Origin: Burkholderia stagnalis | GTDB taxonomy: Bacteria; Pseudomonadota; Gammaproteobacteria; Burkholderiales; Burkholderiaceae | DNA length: 64,000 nucleotides | NCBI RefSeq assembly: GCF_902830275.1 | Contig: NZ_CADESW010000004.1 | Span: 310,001-374,000, forward strand | Direction of reading: 5' to 3' | Shown here: one piece after another, positions 37,351 through 45,731 of the stretch | How the letters are laid out: each line of letters opens with the position of its first letter | How positions within the stretch are numbered: the stretch's first letter is position 1 | Translations under genes and position numbers: made by a program | Notes under the pieces: generated by a model | Told to the model about the DNA's origin: nothing | Seen by the model: only the letters and a program-made list of their open reading frames with translations | Database searches by the model: none

Positions 37351-38352
37351 TCAGGCGCGACGCTGTTCGGGTTCTGCTTCGTCGTCCGGCAGCTCGTCCG
37401 CGCCGATGGGCGCGCTGGCGCTGCGTACGGCATCCGCGAGACTGTCGGACGTGTCGTCCAGCATCTCGTCGTCCGCAGGACGGGAACGGGGTGCATCGAC
37501 ACGACCGGCCACGCCGGGCATGCCTTCGACCGCTTCCGCTCCGTCGCCGGCTGCCGCTTCGGCGGCCGGCTTGCGATCTTCCTCGCTCAACTGCGCGTGC
37601 AGCGGCACGGGCCGCACGCTCGCCGGCGCTGCTTCGGCTCCGGCCTGTTCTGTCCGCACTTCGTCAACCTCGAGCGTATCGCGGCTGGGCGATTCCTGCG
37701 TCGAGGCATCGTCGGGTACGTCACCGACAGGCGCCGCGGACGCATCCTCTGCCGCATCGCTGCCCGCGTCTTCCACGGGCGGGACGCTATCCTCGAAATC
37801 CATTGCCTGCTGCGCGAGCAGCGCGGCCTCGATGTTGGCCGCCGGCTCCTCGAGCGCGGGCAGATCGTCGAGCGCCTTCAGCCCGAGATCGTCGAGGAAC
37901 TGCTTGGTCGTCGCGTACAGCGCCGGACGCCCCGGCACGTCGCGATGCCCGATCACCTCGATCCAGCCACGATCCTCGAGCTGCTTGACCACCTGCGTGT
38001 TTACCGTGACACCGCGGATTTCCTCGATGTCGCCGCGCGTGACCGGCTGCCGGTAGGCGATGATCGCCAGCGTCTCGAGCACCGCGCGCGAATACTTCGG
38101 CGGCTTCTCCGGATGCAGGCGATCGAGAAAATCGCGCATCGCCGGCTTGCTCTGAAAGCGCCATCCGCTCGCCAGCGCGACCAGTTCGACGCCGCGACCG
38201 GACCATTCCTGTTTCAGATCTTCGAGCAACGTGCGGACCGTGTCAGCCGACACACTGTCGGCAAAGAGCTTGCGCAAATCGCCGAGCTTCAGCGGTTCCT
38301 GCGCGCAGATCAAAGCAGTCTCGAGGACGATCTTCGCCTCTTGGGTATTCAT
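37351..38352 (-). CDS. scpB: Segregation and condensation protein ScpB
   Basis: Subunit of the SMC-ScpAB condensin, 333 aa. The two winged-helix domains occupy residues 1-180 ([61 protein letters not shown]). The C-terminal 150 residues are an acidic, low-complexity tail (Asp/Glu/Ala-rich) not found in short ScpB proteins. It pairs functionally with ScpA, which is not in the window. It is followed by rluB, as in many proteobacteria. Confidence 0.94.
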   Translation of the reverse strand: MNTQEAKIVLETALICAQEPLKLGDLRKLFADSVSADTVRTLLEDLKQEWSGRGVELVALASGWRFQSKPAMRDFLDRLHPEKPPKYSRAVLETLAIIAYRQPVTRGDIEEIRGVTVNTQVVKQLEDRGWIEVIGHRDVPGRPALYATTKQFLDDLGLKALDDLPALEEPAANIEAALLAQQAMDFEDSVPPVEDAGSDAAEDASAAPVGDVPDDASTQESPSRDTLEVDEVRTEQAGAEAAPASVRPVPLHAQLSEEDRKPAAEAAAGDGAEAVEGMPGVAGRVDAPRSRPADDEMLDDTSDSLADAVRSASAPIGADELPDDEAEPEQRRA

Positions 38353-38677
38353 GCAGCTAGGCCAGACCCTGTGGTCAAACGAACCGGATCAACAAACAGA
38401 CGAAAGGAACGGAAGACGCGCTCGCCCGATTCTGATCGGTCATATTGATGGGAGCACGAACCGGGGGCGGCGAATCAAACTTCAAGCCAGGCCCAAACCG
38501 GACGGAACAGCACGATTCAACGAGGGAACCGCGTGACTGAACGCCATCTTACGCAAAATTGCCGAGTGCGTAAAGATGAGCCGAACGGACTGCGCCAGCG
38601 TCACCACAATGGTCCGGCCCCGCTTCACCACGACGCCGCGCCGACCGCCGCCAGGCGCCGCTGGCGCGCGAGCGCCA
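38353..38677 (-). promoter_or_regulatory. Upstream region of scpB
   Basis: 325 nt between the LysR gene and scpB, both on the minus strand. It should contain the end of the lysR transcript and the scpB promoter. I see no convincing terminator, promoter or small gene; short in-frame translations here look like noise. Confidence 0.4.
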
Positions 38678-39580
38678 TCAGTCGAGATCCTCGGCTCGCG
38701 CCGGCATCTGGTGCACGAGTTCCCAGATCGCCTGGGCGGCCGGCGACAGCGAGCGGTCGCGACGCCGCACCAGCTCGACGGTACGCTCGGCGCGCGGCGT
38801 GAGCGGCCGCGCGACGAGCGTCGAGCCGGCCGGCAGCGGCAGCGACAGCCAGGGCTGCACGCTCACGCCGACGCCCGCCTCGACGAGCCCGAACACCGTC
38901 GCCGAATGCCCCAGCTCCTGCACGACCGTCACGCCCACCCGATGCGCGGCCAGCGCCGCGTCGATCAGGGGCCGGCTGCCCGAGGCATGATCGAGCAGCA
39001 CGAGACGCTCGCCGTTCAATGCCGTCCACGGCACCTCCGCATGCGATGCGAGCGGATGATCGGCGCGCGCGACCAGACAGAACGAATCGGTCATCAATGG
39101 CTCGCTGACGAGGTCGGCGACGCTGAGCGGCCCGATCACGACGCCGAAATCGACCTCGCTGGACTTCACCTTGCGCAGCACGTCGCTCTGCACGTCGTCG
39201 CGCAAGCCGAGCGCGACGAACGGGAACTGCCGCTCGCAGGCCGCCACGACACGGGGCATCAGCCGGCAGGCGATCGTCGGGCTCGCCGCGACGATCACGC
39301 GGCCGCGGCGCTGCTCGCCGATTTCGCGGATCTCGCGCAGCGTGTCGTCGAGATCGTCGAGCAGGCGCGACACGCTCGCGATCAGGTTGCCGCCGACGTC
39401 GGTCAACTGCACGTCTCGCGTGGTGCGGTCGATCAGCTTCAGGCCGAGCTCCGCCTCCAGCTCGCGCACGCAGCGGCTTACCGCGGACTGGGTGAGCCCG
39501 ATCTCGTCGCCGGCGCGGCTGAAGCTCTTGAGCCGCGCGACCTCGATGAACACGCGAAGCTGGCGCAGCGTGACGTTCAT
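38678..39580 (-). CDS. LysR-family transcriptional regulator
   Basis: Protein of 300 aa. N-terminal winged HTH (LRQLRVFIEVARLKSFSRAG, LTQSAVSRCVRELEAELGLKL) and a LysR substrate-binding domain (RGRVIVAASPTIACRLMPRVV, VDFGVVIGPLSVADLVSEPL). The ligand and targets are unknown. It is transcribed away from the small IS5-type gene at 39990; the 409-nt gap between them holds two inverted repeats. LysR regulators often act on a divergent neighbour, but the neighbour here is not an obvious metabolic gene. Confidence 0.93.
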   Translation of the reverse strand: MNVTLRQLRVFIEVARLKSFSRAGDEIGLTQSAVSRCVRELEAELGLKLIDRTTRDVQLTDVGGNLIASVSRLLDDLDDTLREIREIGEQRRGRVIVAASPTIACRLMPRVVAACERQFPFVALGLRDDVQSDVLRKVKSSEVDFGVVIGPLSVADLVSEPLMTDSFCLVARADHPLASHAEVPWTALNGERLVLLDHASGSRPLIDAALAAHRVGVTVVQELGHSATVFGLVEAGVGVSVQPWLSLPLPAGSTLVARPLTPRAERTVELVRRRDRSLSPAAQAIWELVHQMPARAEDLD

Positions 39581-39989
39581 GTTCTGACCTCATCAATCTC
39601 TGGTATCGATGCGCGATTCTAGTGCCCCAATCCCGCACCTGCCGCACATGTTTCGCTGCGGTGCAATAACCAAGCAAACGCACGCGGCGCGGGCGAATTG
39701 CACAAGATTGGTGATTGTCCCGATTTGCTGGCGGGTTATTTTGGCGTCTTATACGCCCCTAGCTGACGTAGCCGTCAGCTCGCTGCCAAGCGGCTCTCGC
39801 AGGGTTCACCTCCTACGTGGCACGCTTCGTGCTTTTACCTGACGCACAGGGCGCGGTTTCGACCGGTGGAATGCATGAAAAGCCATCGTCGACCGACCGG
39901 ACGCCCCCACCCGGCACTCGATGGCCGAGTGCTTGAAGAGTGCGCGGCGCAGGGCAGCGCACCGGAGTTTGCTTCGCTGAGGTGAGGAC
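39581..39989. promoter_or_regulatory. Divergent region between LysR gene and IS5-type domain gene
   Basis: 409 bp without a convincing gene. It contains two adjacent inverted repeats at 39743-39757 and 39761-39780 (listed separately). Directly before the gene at 39990 is a good ribosome-binding site (GAGGTGAGGA). Confidence 0.5.
39743..39780. promoter_or_regulatory. Two adjacent inverted repeats
   Basis: GGCGT / ACGCC (39743-39747 with 39753-39757, spacer CTTAT) and, 3 nt on, AGCTGACG / CGTCAGCT (39761-39768 with 39773-39780, spacer TAGC). No T-run follows, so operators are more likely than a terminator. Confidence 0.45.
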
Positions 39990-40391
39990 ATGATGCTGTT
40001 CGACGATTTGAGAGATAACGAGTGGGCGCTGGTCGAGGGTCTGTTTTGTTCGGAACCCGCACGGAGCGAGCGCCGCGGCCGTCCCCGCGTGGAAGCCCGT
40101 TCGGTGGTGAATGCCGTGCTGTGGGTCCTGTCGACCGGTGAAGGCTGGTCGAAGCTGCCGGGCCGCTATCCGTCGCCGCCGACCTGCCGTCGCCGCTTCG
40201 ACGAATGGCAAGCCGACGGCACGCTCGCCGAGATCGTGAAACGACTCGGCACGAGCGGCCGGCAAATCTCGCTGCGCGGGCGCATCGGCGCAAGCGCGGC
40301 CAAGCCGCCCGCACCGCCGAGCCGCGACCGGCTGCGCGGCGCCTTCTGGACCAATCCGGAATCGTGGCGCGCGCCGGTCAAGATGGCTTAA
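39990..40391 (+). CDS. Stand-alone IS5-type transposase N-terminal (DUF4096-like) domain protein, second copy
   Basis: Protein of 133 aa. Residues 1-75 (FDDLRDNEWALVEGLF, RGRPRVEARSVVNAVLWVLSTG, WSKLPGRYPSPPTCRRRFDEW) match the N-terminal DNA-binding domain of IS5-type transposases and are clearly related to the protein at 13802-14215. The DDE domain is missing; the C-terminus is a basic, Ala/Pro-rich tail. It has a strong ribosome-binding site and neighbour-like G+C content. No IS ends were seen. It looks like a maintained small gene, possibly a regulator. Confidence 0.72.
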   Translation: MMLFDDLRDNEWALVEGLFCSEPARSERRGRPRVEARSVVNAVLWVLSTGEGWSKLPGRYPSPPTCRRRFDEWQADGTLAEIVKRLGTSGRQISLRGRIGASAAKPPAPPSRDRLRGAFWTNPESWRAPVKMA

Positions 40392-40588
40392 AGGATGGAT
40401 AGTGCACCGGGCGGCTTCGGCCGCCCGCCCTCTTTCCGGCGAGCATCCCGCGCCACGAGGGAGCCCGCCGCGCATCGCTGTCGCGCAGCGATACATCTAT
40501 TTACCAATATTTACAGCAAGCCTGCACTCCCGCGCTTACCTTAGCGTCATATCAACGAGCCGCATCGACGGCTTGGGGGGAGCCCACC

Positions 40589-40840
40589 ATGAAACCAATG
40601 TCACTGCTCGCTGCATGCGGCATTGTCGTTTCACTGGTGCTTGCATCGCCAGCACACGCCGACGACCGCACCCGGCAACCCCACCGGCAGCAGGAACACA
40701 AGGGCAATCTGCACGCACCGCCCGGTGCCGATCAATCCGGCCGGCAGACGGTCCCGCGCGGCGACCTGCGCGGCGACATCGCCAGCAATGCGCGCGCACG
40801 TGTCGGCTTGCCGCAACAGGACGCACCCCGCCGTCAGTAA
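40589..40840 (+). CDS. Small exported protein of unknown function
   Basis: Protein of 83 aa: signal peptide (SLLAACGIVVSLVLASPAHA, cleavage after AHA) and a short hydrophilic mature part rich in Arg, Gln, Asp and Gly (DDRTRQPHRQQEHKGNLHAP). A purine-rich site (GGGGGGAG) precedes the ATG. No known domain is recognised. It is probably a small periplasmic protein. A terminator lies 114 nt downstream. Confidence 0.65.
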   Translation: MKPMSLLAACGIVVSLVLASPAHADDRTRQPHRQQEHKGNLHAPPGADQSGRQTVPRGDLRGDIASNARARVGLPQQDAPRRQ

Positions 40841-40953
40841 ACCGGCACCCGCGACACGAAGAATATGTGCTCGACCGGGAACTGAGCGGAATGGAACGAG
40901 TCAACATCCTTTGCCATGAGCACAGCGTGGCAACAGCAAAAAGTATCCGGTAC

Positions 40954-40983
40954 GCCCGTATCCTCGCGATACGGGCTTTTTTT
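40954..40983 (+). terminator. Intrinsic terminator
   Basis: Stem GCCCGTATC / GATACGGGC (40954-40962 with 40968-40976, loop CTCGC) followed by seven T residues. It ends the transcript of the small exported protein gene. Confidence 0.9.
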
Positions 40984-41009
40984 GTCCCGACGCCGGCAGA
41001 CCGGGCGCG

Positions 41010-41327
41010 CTACAGGCGACTTTCGAGGATCGCGACAGCGCTGGCTTCGCTCAATGCGTAGTCGTCCATGCGGCGATCGACCCAGACAGGCAATCTCTCG
41101 TCGCGCTCGAGACGCGCGAATTCGGCGCGGCCGCTGTCCGTCAGCACGGCGATGTCGACCGGAGCGTGAAAACCCGGCGCGGGCGCAACAGTCTTCTGCC
41201 TGACCGTGTCCATCAACCCGAGCGACCGAAGATACTCGAATACACCCGGGCGACGCGCCCACGGGACCTGGCGATACTGCACCCGCCTCAGCGCGTCGAG
41301 CACCGCTTCGTTGGAATACGTGGCCAT
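41010..41327 (-). CDS. Hypothetical protein, possibly winged-helix
   Basis: Protein of 105 aa (MATYSNEAVLDALRRVQYRQ...). The pattern of helices around residues 5-40 followed by a beta-hairpin-like segment (DIAVLTDSGRAEFARLERDE) recalls small winged-helix domains, but no family is recognised. No signal peptide or membrane segment. It converges on the terminator at 40954-40983. Codon use is like that of its neighbours, which supports it being real. Confidence 0.6.
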   Translation of the reverse strand: MATYSNEAVLDALRRVQYRQVPWARRPGVFEYLRSLGLMDTVRQKTVAPAPGFHAPVDIAVLTDSGRAEFARLERDERLPVWVDRRMDDYALSEASAVAILESRL

Positions 41328-41485
41328 CTCGATTCTTTCTTAAAGTGCAGCGACAATGCCAGGCAGCGCACCGGGCGGGATCTCCGCCCGCCGGCGCCGC
41401 CACCGGTTCAGGAGGCCGGACGCTTGGCGTCGAGTCGGGGCCGGATCGTCAGCCATCCATAAAAAGACACCATACCCCAATCAAA

Positions 41486-42202
41486 TTGATTCTGTTCGAT
41501 TCATTTGTACTTCTCTTCACCGCTTTCATGCTGTGCCGCAAGCACCGGCGCACGATCGCACTCACGGCCGTCACGCTTTTCTGGCTGCTCGCGACGGGCT
41601 GGCTCGCGGCGCCGCTGATCGCATGGTCGCAGGCCGGCGTGACACCCGTCGAACATCCTGACATGCACGGCCAGACCACGCTGGTCCTGCTCGGCTCGGG
41701 AACCCGGCGCACCGACGGACGCGTCGAGCCGCGAACCGACGCCCTCGCCCGCATCCGCAAGACCGCCGAACTCTACCGCGGCTGCCGGCAGCGCGCCGAA
41801 CGCTGCACCGTCATCGTATCCGGCGGCGATCCGCAACATCACGGCGCTACCGAGGCCGCGACCTACGCACCCTACCTCGTCGCCGCGGGCGTCGATTCCC
41901 GCGACCTGGTGCTCGAGGCGAACAGCCGCACGACCTACGAAAACGCGAAGTTCACGGCACCTATACTACGCTCACGGCATGACGATGCGCGGATTCTCGT
42001 CACATCGTCATACCAGATGCGGCGCGCGCTGCTCGATTTCCGTCATTTCGGCATCGATCTGCAGCCGGTCTTTGCAAACCGCCGCGAAGCGCGCAAGGGC
42101 TGGCTGCCGCGCTGGCAGAATCTGGTCAACGCGGAGCATGCGCTGCACGAGCTGGCCGGCATCGCACAGTTCTACGTGTACCGCTGGCTCGGGTGGTTCT
42201 GA
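41486..42202 (+). CDS. YdcF/ElyC/SanA-like (DUF218) membrane protein
   Basis: The DUF218 domain is recognisable: TTLVLLGSGTRRTDGRVEPRT, CTVIVSGGDPQHHGATEA, YLVAAGVDSRDLVLEANSRTTYENA and ILVTSSYQMRRALLDFRHFG. Related E. coli proteins (ElyC, SanA, YdcF) have roles linked to the cell envelope. Two hydrophobic helices precede the domain. The start is uncertain: a TTG at 41486 keeps the first helix, the first in-frame ATG is at 41528, and no strong ribosome-binding site is seen. About 238 aa from the TTG. Confidence 0.8.
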   Translation: MILFDSFVLLFTAFMLCRKHRRTIALTAVTLFWLLATGWLAAPLIAWSQAGVTPVEHPDMHGQTTLVLLGSGTRRTDGRVEPRTDALARIRKTAELYRGCRQRAERCTVIVSGGDPQHHGATEAATYAPYLVAAGVDSRDLVLEANSRTTYENAKFTAPILRSRHDDARILVTSSYQMRRALLDFRHFGIDLQPVFANRREARKGWLPRWQNLVNAEHALHELAGIAQFYVYRWLGWF

Positions 42203-42415
42203 GGACACCTAGATACCTGCCGCCACTCATTCGATGCACAATGGCACGCGCATGACGATACGCCGCACGTGTTGCGCGACGTCAACGCGCGCCCGCGCGG
42301 AGCCGCGTTCCAATGCATTGATCCGTCACTTTTGTTACACTCGACACGCACTCGATTGCGGTCGCCAGACTGAACGGCAACACTCGGGTCATCACCACTT
42401 AGCGGAGGTAAAGCA

Positions 42416-42682
42416 ATGAAGAAGACGTCCCTGGCTATCCTGGTTGCGATGTCGGCGCTGGCTGGCGCAGCGTATGCGCAAGAGAGCACGGAAATCAAGA
42501 CCATCACCGATCCGGCCAAGATCGCCGAGATCGAGCAGCGCGCACAGGCCCTGCAGCAGCAGCAAGCCGCGCAGGCAGCCGAGCCGGTGCACGAAGAGCA
42601 CCAAAAGGCGAAGAAGGCTCATCACAAGGCTGCGAAGAAGGCCGCCAAGAAGGCCGCTCCCGCCGACGCTGCCAGCCAGTAA
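42416..42682 (+). CDS. Small exported protein with a Lys/Ala/His-rich tail
   Basis: Protein of 88 aa. The signal peptide KTSLAILVAMSALAGAAYAQ ends at AYA. The mature part is a Gln/Ala/Glu-rich helix and a basic tail (KAHHKAAKKAAKKAA) reminiscent of histone H1-like tails. A strong site (GGAGGT) precedes the ATG and an intrinsic terminator follows. The function is unknown; the basic repeat could bind anionic polymers. Confidence 0.78.
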   Translation: MKKTSLAILVAMSALAGAAYAQESTEIKTITDPAKIAEIEQRAQALQQQQAAQAAEPVHEEHQKAKKAHHKAAKKAAKKAAPADAASQ

Positions 42683-42708
42683 GTTCCGCGGCACCGCATA
42701 AGCAAAAA

Positions 42709-42741
42709 AGCCGAATCCGGGCAACCGGGTTCGGCTTTTTT
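42709..42741 (+). terminator. Intrinsic terminator
   Basis: Stem GCCGAATCCGG / CCGGGTTCGGC (one G-T pair, loop GCAA) flanked by A-run and T-run, 27 nt after the small exported protein. Confidence 0.9.
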
Positions 42742-42820
42742 GGTTGAGGCGCCCGCGCGCTGTGCTACAGTCGCGCACCGAACTTTTCCACCCCGTACGC
42801 ACCCCGGTGCGGAGGACAGC

Positions 42821-43078
42821 ATGAGCAACATTCAACTCGACATCGAGTGGACCGAAGCCGCCACTCGCACGATCAAGCAACTGATGCCGCGCGGCTCGGC
42901 CGACGCATTCCTCGCACTGCCGCCGATCGAGTGCCTGCCGATGGAAGGCGACGTGCTCTTTCTCGGCCCGCAAGGCAAGCAGCAGCCGTTCATCGTCGCG
43001 GAGCGCCAATACCATCACGACGGCGACGCCGACTGGACCATCATCCTGATCCTCGACGTCCCCAGCGCATCGCACTGA
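42821..43078 (+). CDS. Hypothetical protein of 85 aa
   Basis: MSNIQLDIEWTEAATRTIKQ..., with no signal peptide or transmembrane segment and an acidic character. A strong ribosome-binding site (GGAGGA) precedes the ATG at 42821. No family is recognised. The balanced composition and neighbour-like codon use support a real cytoplasmic protein. Confidence 0.7.
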   Translation: MSNIQLDIEWTEAATRTIKQLMPRGSADAFLALPPIECLPMEGDVLFLGPQGKQQPFIVAERQYHHDGDADWTIILILDVPSASH

Positions 43079-43121
43079 CACGCGCCAGCCGGGCGGCGCG
43101 CCGCCCGGCCGCTGCCGCCCA

Positions 43122-43412
43122 TCAGGCGATCTTCGACAGCACGCGGATCTCCGAGCGCTCGATCCAGTCCGCAGCTGCCTCGCGATAAGCGAGAATGTGC
43201 GTGGAACGCGCATGGGCGGCCAGCGCCGCCTCACTTTCCCAACGCTCGACGAACACGAACCGCGCAGGCTCATACAGATCGCGATGCAGGTCGTATTGCA
43301 GCGCACCCTGCTCATTGCGAGTCGGTTCGACTATGCCTTCGAGCGCGACTCGCAACCGCTCCTCCGCACCGGGTTTCGCAACGATCAGCGCCACGACTGC
43401 GATTTCCGCCAT
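43122..43412 (-). CDS. ABM-domain protein (antibiotic biosynthesis monooxygenase / YgiN-like)
   Basis: Protein of 96 aa with the dimeric alpha/beta ABM fold: VVALIVAKPGAEERLRVALEGI, PTRNEQGALQYDLHRDLYEP (the E.G.L.Y.. core) and RFVFVERWESEAALAAHARS. YgiN-like members act as quinol monooxygenases or bind small aromatics. The ATG at 43412 gives the usual short start. It is a single gene, convergent with the hypothetical gene at 42821. Confidence 0.88.
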   Translation of the reverse strand: MAEIAVVALIVAKPGAEERLRVALEGIVEPTRNEQGALQYDLHRDLYEPARFVFVERWESEAALAAHARSTHILAYREAAADWIERSEIRVLSKIA

Positions 43413-43501
43413 GCCGGCCTCCTTGGCCTCACAAAAGAAACCGAGCATACGCGAATCGCGCGGCGCCGTATCGGCACGCCATGCGCGGCAACCGACGCTC
43501 C

Positions 43502-43536
43502 AAAAAAATTGCCCGCGCTTCGTGAGAAGCGCGGGC
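43502..43536 (-). terminator. Minus-strand intrinsic terminator, no obvious upstream gene
   Basis: A perfect 11-bp stem (43511-43521 with 43526-43536, loop GTGA) followed on the minus strand by AA and a seven-residue T-run (complement of 43502-43508). It is about 90 nt before the ABM gene start. Confidence 0.85.
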
Positions 43537-43831
43537 GAAACCGTCGCCCTACGAGGATAGGCGACGGGGCCATCGAGATCCGCGCATCGGCGCGGATCAT
43601 CATCGATTGCGCCGGCGCTGGCTGCGCTGGCATTTGGAAGCGCCGATTCCGTGTGTCATGCGCTCGCGACGCATGCCCGGCACCTGACGCCACCCTCCCT
43701 GTCTTGACGATTTCCGTATAAAGAGCAGATTCCATGCCAACACCAATAAAGTCGGCATCACATTGATTTAAAAGAGAAATTTTTTAAGCCCGGCAGTACA
43801 ACGCACGTATCGCGGCCCGTAACACGCGGAT

Positions 43832-43841
43832 GTTACGTAAC
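43832..43841. promoter_or_regulatory. GTTACGTAAC palindrome
   Basis: A perfect 10-bp dyad made of the same GTTACG half-site found at 8140-8184. It is followed by CGTCACG. It may be a second site for the same regulator, or chance. Confidence 0.3.
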
Positions 43842-43905
43842 GTCACGTTGAGGGGGCGACCATATGCGGCGGGCGTAGCGGAAGGCGGATTCCGAGCGCG
43901 CAAAT

Positions 43906-43935
43906 GCAAAGGCCCGCCGGAAGGCGGGCCTTTGC
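43906..43935 (-). terminator. Intrinsic terminator after bamC
   Basis: A perfect 13-bp stem (43906-43918 with 43923-43935, loop GGAA) located 20 nt after the bamC stop, ending in TTTGC on both strands. Confidence 0.8.
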
Positions 43936-43954
43936 ACACGCGAGGACGTGACGA

Positions 43955-45169
43955 TCAGCGCAGCTGGTTCACGAGCAGCCCCATGATCTGGCGTGCTGCC
44001 GGCGACGCGTCAATCGCGCCTGCATCGTCGACGATTGCGATGCGCGTCTGGTCCTGCGTGAGCGCCTTCACGTTGACCCGATACTGCTTCGCCTGCTTTT
44101 CCTTCTTGCCGTGGAACAACTGGCTCCAGAAGCCTTGCTCGGCGGCGCTCAGATCCTTCGGATCGACGTAACGCACGAAATACAGCCCCTTCGCGCGGTC
44201 GCGATCGTCGACCGTGAAGTTCGCGCGATCGAGCGCGAGGCCGACGCGCAGCCACGAGCGGTCGTACGGTTCGCCGAGCGTGACCTCGGACGGCACCGCG
44301 CCCGCGTCGGATGCATCGGTGCCCTGCGACGACGAACGCGCGACGTTTTGCGCCGCGATGGCAGCCGCGGCCGCCTTCGATGCGTCAGCGCCGCCCTTCT
44401 TGTCCTTCGCCGGCGGCGGCGTATCGCTGATGTTGGCGATCGGCGGCTCGCCGTTCTTCGCCCGCAGCTCGTTCTGCGCGAGAACGGCCATCAGGCGCTT
44501 CAGGTATTCGGTCTCGAGCGCCGGATCGTTCGGCTTCGGTTCCCACTTGCTCGAATCGTTGTTCGGCCCGGTCAGCGCCTCGCGCATGCCCTTCTGGCTG
44601 ATGAACACATAGGTGCCGCCGTTCGGCGCCGTGTCGAGACGCGTGCGGTACTTGTTGCGCTCGGCGGTGACGTACGAATTGCCCATCGCCTTCGAGATCA
44701 CGCTGCGAATCAGGCCGTCGTTGATCTGCGGATGGGTTTCGTTCCAGTCGGTTTCCATCACGCCCTTGTCGCGCTGGTCGACGACCAGCAGGAAGCCCTG
44801 CTCCTGCCAGAAGCGGCGGACCTGCGGCCAGATGTCGGCCGGCTTCCTGCCGTCGATCACGAGCCAGCTTTCGGTGCCGTCACGCTGGATATGCATGCCC
44901 GACACGGCCGGCACGACGGCGTCGGTCGGCGGCGCCGCCTGCTGGACCTGCTGGAGCGCGGACAGGGAAGTGGCGCCGCCCTGCGGCGGCAGCGAGCGCT
45001 GATCGGCCGACTCCTCGAGCATGTTGGGCGGCACTGCGAGCGACACCTCCTTCGATTTCGAGTCGCTCTTGTAGTCCACTTTGGTGGGCGACGACGTACC
45101 GCAACCGGCAACGAGCGCGCCGGTGGCGAGCACTGCAGCGAACCGCATGGTAAGACGAAGATCAGTCAT
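43955..45169 (-). CDS. bamC: Outer-membrane assembly lipoprotein BamC (NlpB family)
   Basis: Protein of 404 aa. The lipobox LVAGC has Cys23 after a signal sequence that starts at MTDLRLTMRF (ATG 45169). The unstructured N-terminal signature VPPNMLEESADQRSLP of BamC is followed by two helix-grip domains (WLVIDGRKPADIWPQVRRFW, SWLRVGLALDRANFTVDDRDR) separated by an Ala/Asp-rich linker. In E. coli BamC belongs to the BAM complex that inserts beta barrels. It is not adjacent to dapA here; upstream is a divergent tRNA gene. Confidence 0.92.
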   Translation of the reverse strand: MTDLRLTMRFAAVLATGALVAGCGTSSPTKVDYKSDSKSKEVSLAVPPNMLEESADQRSLPPQGGATSLSALQQVQQAAPPTDAVVPAVSGMHIQRDGTESWLVIDGRKPADIWPQVRRFWQEQGFLLVVDQRDKGVMETDWNETHPQINDGLIRSVISKAMGNSYVTAERNKYRTRLDTAPNGGTYVFISQKGMREALTGPNNDSSKWEPKPNDPALETEYLKRLMAVLAQNELRAKNGEPPIANISDTPPPAKDKKGGADASKAAAAAIAAQNVARSSSQGTDASDAGAVPSEVTLGEPYDRSWLRVGLALDRANFTVDDRDRAKGLYFVRYVDPKDLSAAEQGFWSQLFHGKKEKQAKQYRVNVKALTQDQTRIAIVDDAGAIDASPAARQIMGLLVNQLR

Positions 45170-45355
45170 GTTCTGGGAATCCTCTTCCGCTAAATCACGG
45201 CGCTTTCCGTGGATCAACCGTGTATTTTACCGGCGCAGCGGCGCGCTGTGCAAAAAGCGGACCGCGGGATGTGCAGATCGGGGCGTGGCCGCACCGCCCT
45301 GCCCGCATCGCGTCGCGACTCGCGAAGCGCATATGCAGAAAATGCATGCGACCCG

Positions 45356-45384
45356 TTCAAATCTGGCAAACTGTCTGTTATACT
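45356..45384 (+). promoter_or_regulatory. Probable promoter of tRNA-Pro
   Basis: TTCAAA (45356-45361) and TATACT (45379-45384), 17 nt apart. The -10 is 10 nt before the mature tRNA, as is usual for stable-RNA promoters. Confidence 0.55.
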
Positions 45385-45394
45385 TTTGTGCTTT

Positions 45395-45471
<77 letters not shown>

Positions 45472-45478
45472 GACAAGA

Positions 45479-45512
45479 ACCCGCGTCAGTTCAGGCTGAC
45501 GCGGGTTTTTTC
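45479..45512 (+). terminator. Intrinsic terminator after tRNA-Pro
   Basis: Stem ACCCGCGTCAG / CTGACGCGGGT (45479-45489 with 45496-45506, 6-nt loop) and a run of six T residues. Confidence 0.9.
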
Positions 45513-45731
45513 TTTTCCGCCCCGAGCGCGCTCAACCATCAGGCAAACGACCGTTTGATCCTGCCCGCGCGCCGCCCCGCATCCTTTGTCGCAGCACCCG
45601 CCTGCCCGATCGCTCCCCGCTCCCTTTGTTTGGTGACGCCGCTCTAGCGCGCTATGCCACACTGCACTGCATCGACGCCCCGCGCCCCGGCGCGCGCAGC
45701 GAACGATCACGACAAGACACGGAGACAGACG

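Larger units (their letters stand above)
43413..43954. other. 542-nt gap between the ABM gene and bamC, with terminators and a possible small RNA
   Basis: No convincing protein gene. It contains a strong minus-strand terminator (43502-43536) with no annotated gene feeding it except bamC, whose own terminator (43906-43935) lies upstream. This leaves about 43540-43740 as a possible small transcript. An AT-rich stretch (about 43735-43790) could hold its promoter. A GTTACG palindrome is at 43832-43841. Confidence 0.45.

Noticed and set aside
40402..41061. 219-codon plus-strand open frame
   Set aside because: It overlaps the small exported protein gene and a terminator, has no ribosome-binding site and no recognisable domain.
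43385..43735. 116-codon minus-strand open frame in the gap before bamC
   Set aside because: Runs through the strong terminator at 43502-43536 into the ABM gene and shows no domain; a small RNA is a better explanation.
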